Assembly: GCA_002350545.1 (NCBI GenBank) | Contig: DEEY01000016.1 | Span: 28,125-34,484 of the forward strand | Reading direction: 5' to 3' | From: Candidatus Saccharibacteria bacterium UBA2866 | Lineage (GTDB): Bacteria; Patescibacteriota; Saccharimonadia; Saccharimonadales; Saccharimonadaceae | DNA: 6,360 nt | Shown here: positions 1-4,583 of the stretch, one piece after another | Layout of the letters: every line of letters starts with the position of its first letter | Numbering within the stretch: position 1 is the first letter of the stretch | Notes under the pieces: model-generated | What the model saw: the letters and a program-made list of their open reading frames with translations, nothing else | Told to the model about the DNA's origin: nothing | The model's database searches: none | Program-made: the position numbers and the translations under genes

Positions 1-82
1 GCCGGACAATTGAAAAAGTACATGGACTTTCGCCCACAATGGACTCATAGTTCCCCAACTATTTGTCCTGCTATCATAACCC
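1..82. other. Edge region without an assignable gene; imperfect hairpin
   Basis: Between the window edge and the stop codon of the 523-residue gene I can assign no gene. Positions 41-68 form an imperfect hairpin: GGAC pairs with GTCC on the outside, ATAGTT pairs with AACTAT on the inside, the loop is four bases, and a 2x2 internal mismatch lies between the stems. It begins 14 nt after the stop codon of the minus-strand gene, so it may help end that transcript, but no T-run follows it. The word ATGGACT occurs twice (23-29 and 39-45). Two plus frames are open from the edge to early stops, which is too short to judge. Confidence 0.4.
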
Positions 83-1654
83 CTAGGAAGGCTCATCCAT
101 GTGATCCGCTGGCGGATCATTCTTCACGGTTTCTGCCTCCCTTTTAGGTGTTGGCGTATTTATCGGCGCGCCACCATTTCCTTTGTCTCCATTATTGTCG
201 ACATTGGTGTTTGGCTTTGGCGCCGGTGTCGATGGGGCATTAGAATCCGAACCAGTTTTCTGAGACTTATTCGTTTCCTGAAGATTTTTCTGATTATCTG
301 TGTAATCTTTGTATGAACCTGAGGTCGAATTATCCGACCTATCTTTTGTCGAATGGTTAGGGTCTTTAGGATTATTTGTGTTCTCCCCCGGGCCCTTATC
401 ATCGTTCGGTTCAGTATTTTTCTTCGGAATTTTGCTCTGGTCCTTCATATTCCTCGGCGTATCTGGTGTTGGCGTCGGCTCATCTGTCGGTCCATTTGGG
501 ACATTCGGATTCGGCTTTCTATAAACCAAATTCGAGCATCTATCCATCAGCCAGAATGTCTCAACATTTTTATCTGGTGATACAAATTTTGTACCGCTTC
601 GGTCTCCCGAAATACCAGCATAATCAGCCGAAACATACCCATCAGCATAACCAGAATTGTAGCCATCTTCCGGAGCTTCCTCACGAGTCACTGTTGTTGC
701 AGCAAGATATCCCTCAACCTTATTGTAAAGAGAAATACCCGTATCTGATAGATACGACTTATCTTCTGTCAGCAAATCCTCGTAATCATTTGGATTATCT
801 CTAAGCCCAAATGCATTAGCCCAGATAGCCAGCATTCTGGCATCGTGACCACAGTTTTCCAGCACTGCTTCCTGAACTATCTCAGGAGTAATCGTGCCGT
901 CATCTGCTTCTGCCTTTTTAGCCAACTTTGCCGCAAATTCTGAATCCAACCGATTATTTTCGTTTTCTGTCCATTCCTGAACAAATCGCGAATCCTGGTT
1001 AGTATCTGTCGCATTAACTGTTGCTGCCACAGAAGGCTGTGTCTGGTTTTCAGGCGTATCATTATTGTCATTTATACCTAAAACCAGACCAGTCGTACCA
1101 GCCAAAGCTATGACGGTAACTGCCGCCACCAACGCCATCAGACGATGAAATTGAGCAGCATTGCTATCCATTTCATCGACTGTTTCGTTTTTCTCCTGCT
1201 TTAACAGTCCAGCTCTTTCATCATCCGAAAGAGTATTCCTTGCAGCATGGAATTTCATGGCTGTTACACCATAATACCCAATCGCAAAAATCGGAATCCA
1301 GACCGAAAGAAGCATCGGAAATACTAGCTTGTAGTGAGCCGCCGCTGCGCATGCAATACCACCGACTATTAGAGTAAGTGCCGTAAAGCACAAAAACTCC
1401 ACTAAGTCACTACCTTGCTTATGCCATTGGTACATTAATGCACCAATAAACACAAAACAAATCAGCATGAATAGCCAAGCAAGACCCGGATGATCAGGTA
1501 CTAAATAATTATTCAGCACTGACGCACTAAGTCCTACGGCTACCGAACCAAACACAATCTTAGCCATGCTGGTTTTCTCTTCGTCTCTAAAACGAAGCAT
1601 GATGGTCGCTGTGATACTAGCAACCAATATTGTCATTACTATCGTCATTAACAT
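83..1654 (-). CDS. Polytopic membrane protein with exposed domain and low-complexity tail
   Basis: This is a 523-residue protein of unknown function. The start is the ATG at 1654, preceded by a strong GGAGGT site with 6-nt spacing. Hydrophobic segments lie near residues 2-20, 31-51 (weaker), 58-76, 86-106, 110-132 and 171-193, giving five or six membrane spans, with a charged loop at about 134-170. After the last span comes an Asn/Asp/Thr-rich linker, then a mixed alpha/beta domain at about 222-378 with two cysteines (C268, C373) that could pair outside the cell. From about 380 to the end the chain is Pro/Asn/Asp/Lys/Thr-rich, including TDEPTPTPDTP, and is surely disordered. The C-terminal part is probably outside the membrane, though topology is inferred. 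From memory, the domain ending in a CxNxVY segment before a Pro-rich tail resembles an uncharacterised Saccharibacteria surface family; I cannot verify this. It has its own promoter and a long leader. Confidence 0.85.
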   Translation of the reverse strand: MLMTIVMTILVASITATIMLRFRDEEKTSMAKIVFGSVAVGLSASVLNNYLVPDHPGLAWLFMLICFVFIGALMYQWHKQGSDLVEFLCFTALTLIVGGIACAAAAHYKLVFPMLLSVWIPIFAIGYYGVTAMKFHAARNTLSDDERAGLLKQEKNETVDEMDSNAAQFHRLMALVAAVTVIALAGTTGLVLGINDNNDTPENQTQPSVAATVNATDTNQDSRFVQEWTENENNRLDSEFAAKLAKKAEADDGTITPEIVQEAVLENCGHDARMLAIWANAFGLRDNPNDYEDLLTEDKSYLSDTGISLYNKVEGYLAATTVTREEAPEDGYNSGYADGYVSADYAGISGDRSGTKFVSPDKNVETFWLMDRCSNLVYRKPNPNVPNGPTDEPTPTPDTPRNMKDQSKIPKKNTEPNDDKGPGENTNNPKDPNHSTKDRSDNSTSGSYKDYTDNQKNLQETNKSQKTGSDSNAPSTPAPKPNTNVDNNGDKGNGGAPINTPTPKREAETVKNDPPADHMDEPS

Positions 1655-1660
1655 AGTAAT

Positions 1661-1666
1661 ACCTCC
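1661..1666 (-). promoter_or_regulatory. Shine-Dalgarno site of the 523-residue protein gene
   Basis: On the minus strand this reads GGAGGT, 6 nt before the ATG at 1654. It is the strongest ribosome site in the window and fixes the start. The segment GCCTCC (1689-1684, minus strand) just upstream could pair with it. Confidence 0.85.
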
Positions 1667-1679
1667 ATTCTATAATTCA

Positions 1680-1702
1680 ATCCGGAGGCTACGCCTCCAG
1701 AT
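1680..1702 (-). promoter_or_regulatory. Leader hairpin next to the ribosome binding site
   Basis: In the minus-strand transcript, ATCTGGAGGC (1702-1693) pairs with GCCTCCGGAT (1689-1680) around the 3-base loop GTA. The stem is 10 bp with a single G-U pair. It lies 13 nt upstream of the real Shine-Dalgarno. Its 5' arm contains a decoy GGAGG, and its 3' arm is complementary to both this decoy and the real site. No T-run follows, so it is not a standard terminator. It may be regulatory, or a copy of a dispersed genomic palindrome. Confidence 0.6.
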
Positions 1703-1739
1703 ATTCCTGGGGCGTAAACAAATTAGGGTTTGATAGCAT
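1689..1739 (-). CDS. Possible 16-residue leader peptide (upstream ORF)
   Basis: An ATG at 1739 opens a 16-codon frame (MLSNPNLFTPQEYLEA) that ends with TAG at 1691-1689. The stop codon falls in the loop and 3' arm of the leader hairpin at 1680-1702. No clear Shine-Dalgarno precedes the ATG, so translation is uncertain. The only support is position: the frame lies wholly inside the leader of the 523-residue gene and ends 34 nt before that gene's start. It could equally be a chance ORF. Confidence 0.2.
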   Translation of the reverse strand: MLSNPNLFTPQEYLEA

Positions 1740-1748
1740 TTATTTAAA

Positions 1749-1773
1749 CAGATTTCAGTGTATTTGAAATCTG
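1749..1773 (-). repeat. Perfect 9-bp inverted repeat in the leader
   Basis: CAGATTTCA (1749-1757) and TGAAATCTG (1765-1773) are exact inverted repeats with a 7-nt centre. They lie about 60-85 nt downstream of the predicted transcription start of the 523-residue gene. As RNA they form an A/U-rich hairpin followed by TTTAAATAAATG on the minus strand. This could be a leader hairpin, a weak attenuator or a protein-binding site, and the sequence does not decide between them. Confidence 0.5.
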
Positions 1774-1839
1774 AGATGATTTGGTTGTTAAGTTTCCTCT
1801 GTATTTACAAAAACACACTTAAAAACTCAGACTACTCTA

Positions 1840-1868
1840 ATTGTATCACACTTTAGCTTATTTGTCAA
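1840..1868 (-). promoter_or_regulatory. Promoter of the 523-residue membrane protein gene
   Basis: On the minus strand this is TTGACA (1868-1863), a 17-nt spacer, then TACAAT (1845-1840), with a TGn extension just before the -10 box. The expected start is near 1833, giving a leader of about 179 nt. It lies just downstream of the terminator of the previous gene, as expected for an independent unit. It shares CTATTGACAAA and AGTGTG, at equal spacing, with the promoter at 2972-3000. Confidence 0.85.
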
Positions 1869-1919
1869 TAGTTTTACAAGATATTTCAAGATAAAGCAAA
1901 CCGCTTATGTTGAAGCATG

Positions 1920-1945
1920 AAAAAGGCCGACATATTGTCGACCTT
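1920..1945 (-). terminator. Intrinsic terminator of the coiled-coil protein gene
   Basis: On the minus strand AAGGTCGACA pairs with TGTCGGCCTT around the loop ATA: a 10-bp stem with one T-G wobble. The run of T that ends the stem continues just past it (CCTTTTTC). It begins 10 nt after the TAA at 1958-1956 and lies before the next promoter, so it separates two transcription units. It is the only convincing intrinsic terminator in the window. Confidence 0.85.
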
Positions 1946-1955
1946 CCCCCGTACA

Positions 1956-2909
1956 TTAGGCTTCACCCTTTGCTTCGATGAAGTTCCTTTTTTTCTCCTC
2001 GAGTTTCCTCTTGGCTGCCTCCTTGCGCTGAATAGCGAGCTCTTCCAAACTCTCTGAGTCCTTAAGCTCCTTCTCAGCTTCTTTCAGCTCATCTGCAGCT
2101 GTCTCCTGTGAAAGAATCTTATCATCTGCTGCCTTAATCGCTCCGCAGGCTACAGAAAGATATCTTTCTCTCACTCCAGACAGGAAATCTTCGAACTCTT
2201 CCTTCGTTTTCTCGTCTGCAGCTTCGAATCCGAGACCCATTTCTCTTGGGATATCTCTTACAATCATCCCGGCGAAATTTGCGTCTCTAGCTTCTCCGAA
2301 ACTCTCCTCGAAAGCGTCCGCTCTATCCTCAGCCTTCTTCAGATCAGCTTTGAGCTTCTTGATTTCAGCTTTGGATCCCTTGAGCTCCTCTTTCAGTTGA
2401 GAAATGTTTGATTTGAATTCATCAGTTTCTGCCTTATGGCTTCTCTCCAGATTAAGCTGCTCACGCTTTGCAGCGTCATCCTTATTCTTAATCTTATCCT
2501 TAAGATCAGTAACCTGATGAACTAGCCCGACGACTTTACCCTTCTCAGCCTCAAGAGACTTAATCTCGCTCTGTGCTTTCACGAGCTGGTTTTCGAGGTG
2601 TTTCTTATCTTTCTCAGAATCAGAAACCCGGTCTTCCAGTTCGCGGTTTGCATTGCTCAGTTGAACGATTTTTTCGTCTCTTTCTCTCAGGAACTTCTCG
2701 AGTTCATCCCTCTGATCATGAGAACTCCAGAGATTCTCCTTCGCTCTCAGAGCGTACTTGATGAGTTCATCTTTGGACATTTTCTCGAGCTTAGATTTCT
2801 CTTCAGCTCTTTCATCCCTTGCTTCAGCCTCAACAACATTTTCCTTTGCTTCAGCCTTATCATCTTTAACTTCCAATACTACCGTATCTTTATAATCCTT
2901 TTTTGCCAT
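1956..2909 (-). CDS. Soluble highly charged coiled-coil protein
   Basis: This 317-residue protein has no signal peptide, no membrane segment and almost no proline, and is dominated by Lys, Glu, Asp and Ala. Heptad-like patterning runs from about residue 65 to 205 and again from about 265 to 310. Between them lies a less charged island (about 206-262) with the sequence NFAGMIVRDIPREMGLGF and the only cysteine (C255), probably a small folded or hinge element. It is likely an elongated cytoplasmic structural or scaffold protein, but no specific function can be given. The ATG at 2909 follows an imperfect ribosome site (AAAGGATGG, with AAAGGA 12 nt away). The gene has its own consensus promoter and terminator. 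Its codons look more often C-ending (CTC, ATC, TAC, TCC) than in tpiA; I have not counted them. Confidence 0.85.
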   Translation of the reverse strand: MAKKDYKDTVVLEVKDDKAEAKENVVEAEARDERAEEKSKLEKMSKDELIKYALRAKENLWSSHDQRDELEKFLRERDEKIVQLSNANRELEDRVSDSEKDKKHLENQLVKAQSEIKSLEAEKGKVVGLVHQVTDLKDKIKNKDDAAKREQLNLERSHKAETDEFKSNISQLKEELKGSKAEIKKLKADLKKAEDRADAFEESFGEARDANFAGMIVRDIPREMGLGFEAADEKTKEEFEDFLSGVRERYLSVACGAIKAADDKILSQETAADELKEAEKELKDSESLEELAIQRKEAAKRKLEEKKRNFIEAKGEA

Positions 2910-2971
2910 CTCAGTTTACCATCCTTTCAAAACGCGTTTCGAAGCAAAATGTTAACGTACGGATTGCCCCC

Positions 2972-3000
2972 ATTATAGCACACTACTTACATTTTGTCAA
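2972..3000 (-). promoter_or_regulatory. Full-consensus promoter of the coiled-coil protein gene
   Basis: On the minus strand: TTGACA (3000-2995), a 17-nt spacer, then TATAAT (2977-2972), with TGC directly before the -10 box (extended -10). Both hexamers match the housekeeping sigma consensus perfectly, so strong expression is likely. The expected start is near 2965, giving a leader of about 56 nt. That leader contains the palindrome AAACGCGTTT (2930-2939). Confidence 0.92.
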
Positions 3001-3032
3001 TAGCTATAACATATCCCCCTAAATTTACAAAC

Positions 3033-3767
3033 TTAACCTTCCTGACGAATATGGAAAGTCCAATCACCGCCAGCACCTGAACCTGTATAATTGTGTATGT
3101 CTACATAATACTCGCCTGCACGATCAATTGTGCATTTCTTCGTATAGGTACCACTTCCCGAATAACTATCACCAAAATAGTCCGAACAGCCCGTATAGCC
3201 ATTACTCGTAGATTGCAATTCAAAACCAACCGAACCTACCCCTGTAATTGTAATATCAGCCAACCCACGCTGAAGTTCAAATACTTCTGTTGAGGAAGTA
3301 CCGAACCCGCTCATAATCAAATCAATTACATTCGTGATTTTATCTAAGGATTTTTCTGCATCCTCAACCTTCACCTCACATTTCTTATAAATGTTCTCTA
3401 TTGAAGGATAAATCTTGTTTGCAAATGCGCTTTTACTATCAATCACGCCTTTTTCTTCATACTCTTCAGCCGCCGCCAAAATATCATCATCGTTCACCAA
3501 AGATTTTACTTGTCCCCACACACATTCTCCTTGCTCCTCTGTAAAGTCGCCAGTCGTCAACAAATACTTAGCCTTAAAATTTTCCATCAATGCAGCTTGT
3601 TGTTCCTGCTCTTGTTTGATTCTCTCTTGTTCTTTATTGTTTTTGATAATGCTCACAGCCACAATCGCCGCAATTATTACCACCACGATAATCACGCCAC
3701 TTACAATCAATAGGGTCTTATTGTCTTTAAAGAAATCTCCGCTCTTATTTTTCTTATCTTTCTTCAT
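3033..3767 (-). CDS. Membrane-anchored protein with secreted helical and beta domains
   Basis: This 244-residue protein is unrecognised. A lysine-rich start (MKKDKKNK) leads to one membrane span at about residues 18-41, then a short Gln/Glu-rich coiled coil (43-60), a helical region (about 61-150) and a glycine/serine-rich beta-type domain (about 158-244) ending GGDWTFHIRQEG. The rest of the chain is probably outside the membrane (inferred from the lysines before the span). Four cysteines (C82, C130, C194, C212) fall in two pairs, one per region, which would suit disulfides. The C-terminal part looks like the small beta-sandwich domains found on secreted proteins; this is an impression from pattern only. 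The ATG at 3767 has AGGAG 8 nt upstream, inside the end of the preceding gene, whose stop lies 3 nt away. Co-translation with that gene is very likely. Confidence 0.82.
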   Translation of the reverse strand: MKKDKKNKSGDFFKDNKTLLIVSGVIIVVVIIAAIVAVSIIKNNKEQERIKQEQEQQAALMENFKAKYLLTTGDFTEEQGECVWGQVKSLVNDDDILAAAEEYEEKGVIDSKSAFANKIYPSIENIYKKCEVKVEDAEKSLDKITNVIDLIMSGFGTSSTEVFELQRGLADITITGVGSVGFELQSTSNGYTGCSDYFGDSYSGSGTYTKKCTIDRAGEYYVDIHNYTGSGAGGDWTFHIRQEG

Positions 3768-3770
3768 AAA

Positions 3771-4184
3771 TTATTCTCCTTTTTCTATTACTTCATAATT
3801 AATTATGTACGAGCCAAGCGTAGTAGATACATCTACGATTTTCACTGTTAATTCTTGCCCTACAGCTACTTCAGGATCCTCACTAGAACAAAAATTTAAA
3901 TGCATCCCTGACCACAAATCAAATCCACAAAAACTATCCGGTTTAATCTCTGCTACTTTAAACTTCACAACCTTTCCCACGGTATTCTCGCCTGCATTTA
4001 GAGCATCTTCAAATTCTTCTTCAGTATAATCTATCTGTAAACTATTCTCATCTCCGCCCGGTGCCACCGGATCGTCCATCAAAGCCTTTGCTACAAAAAA
4101 CGCCGCTACCGCTACAACCAGTACTACTACTGCTATAACAATCGCGACTCCGATTTTATTGTTGATTTTCTTGTCTTTTCCCAT
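3771..4184 (-). CDS. Small membrane-anchored protein, possible OB-fold-like domain
   Basis: This 137-residue protein has a basic start (MGKDKKINNK), one membrane span at about residues 11-33, and a mainly beta domain at about 51-135 that is probably outside the membrane. The domain carries segments GKVVKFKVAEI, GMHLNFCS and GQELTVKIVDV, an alternation suggesting a small barrel of the OB-fold type. This fold is a guess from pattern. Two cysteines (C86, C99) may pair. I chose the ATG at 4184 because GGAGGAG lies 8 nt before it; the in-frame TTG at 4190 is only 2 nt from that site. The gene begins 28 nt after the CCA end of tRNA-Pro and ends 3 nt before the next gene, whose product shares the KDKK-plus-span start. 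Confidence 0.8.
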   Translation of the reverse strand: MGKDKKINNKIGVAIVIAVVVLVVAVAAFFVAKALMDDPVAPGGDENSLQIDYTEEEFEDALNAGENTVGKVVKFKVAEIKPDSFCGFDLWSGMHLNFCSSEDPEVAVGQELTVKIVDVSTTLGSYIINYEVIEKGE

Positions 4185-4192
4185 AGACAAAG

Positions 4193-4199
4193 CTCCTCC
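4193..4199 (-). promoter_or_regulatory. Shine-Dalgarno that decides the start at 4184
   Basis: GGAGGAG on the minus strand is 8 nt from ATG 4184 but only 2 nt from TTG 4190, so the ATG is preferred. It lies 13 nt after the CCA end of tRNA-Pro (4213). Confidence 0.8.
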
Positions 4200-4212
4200 G
4201 TTTAAAATACAC

Positions 4213-4288
4213 TGGTCAGGGTGACTGGACTTGAACCAGCGACCTCAGCGTCCCGAACGCTGCGCGCTACCAACTGCGCCACACCCTG
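4213..4288 (-). tRNA. tRNA-Pro(CGG)
   Basis: The cloverleaf folds fully. The acceptor stem is CAGGGTG/CACCCTG with the C1-G72 pair typical of bacterial tRNA-Pro. The D stem is GCGC/GCGC and the anticodon stem CAGCG/CGCTG. The loop TTCGGGA gives anticodon CGG, read at CCG codons. The T arm is GCTGG-TTCAAGT-CCAGT. The discriminator is A and CCA is encoded (4215-4213). Only 4 nt separate it from tRNA-Gly upstream. Confidence 0.96.
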
Positions 4289-4292
4289 TAAT

Positions 4293-4367
4293 TGGTGCGG
4301 GTAGCCAGAATCGAACTGGCATCTCAAGTTTGGAAAACTTGCATACTAACCGCTGTACTATACCCGC
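4293..4367 (-). tRNA. tRNA-Gly(TCC)
   Basis: The acceptor stem GCGGGTA/TACCCGC and anticodon stem CAAGT/ACTTG are perfect. The loop TTTCCAA gives anticodon TCC, read at GGA/GGG codons. The T arm is GCCAG-TTCGATT-CTGGC. The discriminator is A, and CCA is encoded at 4295-4293. The D stem GTAC/GTAT has one wobble. It is transcribed between the tRNA-like sequence and tRNA-Pro. Confidence 0.96.
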
Positions 4368-4372
4368 CAACA

Positions 4373-4410
4373 GATTAATTGTATGGGGTGGGATATCGGG
4401 ATCGAACCGA
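4373..4410. repeat. Direct repeat copy 1 (tRNA-His 3' half plus flank)
   Basis: These 38 bp match 4456-4493 at 37 positions, the only difference being T4379/C4462. The period is 83 bp. The last 31 bp are identical and cover most of the T arm, the 3' acceptor strand, the CCA and a few bases of trailer. Confidence 0.95.
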
Positions 4411-4453
4411 TAGCCCCTTGGGACGCTACGGTTCCCAGCTCGATATACGCCAC
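4384..4453 (-). pseudogene. tRNA-like sequence, defective or lacking an anticodon arm
   Basis: The 3' end is that of tRNA-His: T arm ATCGG-TTCGATC-CCGAT, acceptor strand ATCCCAC, discriminator C and CCA. The best 5' acceptor partner is GTGGCGT (4453-4447), with a C-C mismatch and a G-T pair, and there is no G at -1 as tRNA-His needs. AGCTGGGA (4440-4433) matches the D-loop consensus but has no proper D stem around it. No 7-base anticodon loop with a 5-bp stem can be found. Instead TGGGA and TCCCA (4437-4433, 4423-4419) enclose a 9-base loop. The body is about 66 nt where 72 is usual. It lies in the transcribed tRNA cluster. It is either a decayed copy or a tRNA-like RNA that does not decode. 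Confidence 0.6.
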
Positions 4454-4455
4454 TG

Positions 4456-4493
4456 GATTAACTGTATGGGGTGGGATATCGGGATCGAACCGA
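4456..4493. repeat. Direct repeat copy 2 (within tRNA-His)
   Basis: This is the partner of 4373-4410. It comprises the 3' half of the intact tRNA-His gene and its trailer. The repeat ends inside the T stem, next to the variable loop. Confidence 0.95.
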
Positions 4494-4544
4494 CGACCTT
4501 CTGGACCACAATCAGACGCTCTAACCATCTGAGCTAATCCCACC
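4467..4544 (-). tRNA. tRNA-His(GTG)
   Basis: The acceptor stem is GTGGGAT/ATCCCAC. The defining tRNA-His extra pair is present: G at -1 (4544) opposite C73 (4470). The D arm is GCTC/GAGC. The anticodon stem is TCTGA/CCAGA, with an A-C mismatch next to the loop TTGTGGT, anticodon GTG. The T stem has one G-T pair, and CCA is encoded at 4469-4467. It is the first gene of the cluster. The predicted transcript starts only about 3 nt upstream. Confidence 0.95.
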
Positions 4545-4553
4545 ATCACGACA

Positions 4554-4583
4554 ATTATACCACATCCGCCTCTATTTTGGCAA
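4554..4583 (-). promoter_or_regulatory. Promoter of the tRNA cluster
   Basis: On the minus strand: TTGCCA (4583-4578), an 18-nt spacer, and TATAAT (4559-4554), with TGG directly before the -10 box. The expected start is near 4547. The -35 box and part of the spacer overlap the last codons and stop of the tail-anchored protein gene, so this promoter is internal to a compact same-strand block. Confidence 0.85.

Noticed and set aside
41..68. Hairpin after the 523-residue gene as a rho-independent terminator
   Set aside because: The stem is interrupted by a 2x2 mismatch and no T-run follows on either strand, so I describe it only as a hairpin.
1..147. Plus-strand frames open from the window edge (ending at 50 and near 147)
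   Set aside because: One or both could be the end of a convergent gene, but they are too short to show coding character, and one overlaps the 3' end of a real gene.
376..804. Plus-strand open frame of 142 codons inside the 523-residue gene
   Set aside because: It is antisense to a gene with a good ribosome site, promoter and coherent membrane topology. Its translation is His/Tyr/Pro/Ser-rich with no recognisable pattern.
2598..2978. Plus-strand open frame of 126 codons over the coiled-coil gene
   Set aside because: It is the antisense shadow of a Lys/Glu-rich coding strand, which reads as Phe/Leu/Ser-rich on the other strand, and it runs through the promoter at 2972-3000.
3415..3798. Plus-strand open frame of 127 codons opposite the 244-residue gene
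   Set aside because: It is antisense to a well-supported gene with a ribosome site. Its hydrophobic character is explained by the complementary Val/Ile/Lys-rich coding strand.
4188..4190. TTG at 4190 as start of the 137-residue protein
   Set aside because: It is only 2 nt from the GGAGGAG site, whereas the ATG at 4184 is at the usual 8 nt.
4373..4493. Direct repeat as a CRISPR unit or a functional integrated element
   Set aside because: There are only two copies, both explained by tRNA 3'-half sequence, with no integrase or cargo between them.
4231..4549. Open frames on both strands across the tRNA cluster
   Set aside because: They run through three intact tRNA genes. The apparent protein QNRTGISSL-like text is the familiar spurious translation of tRNA T arms.
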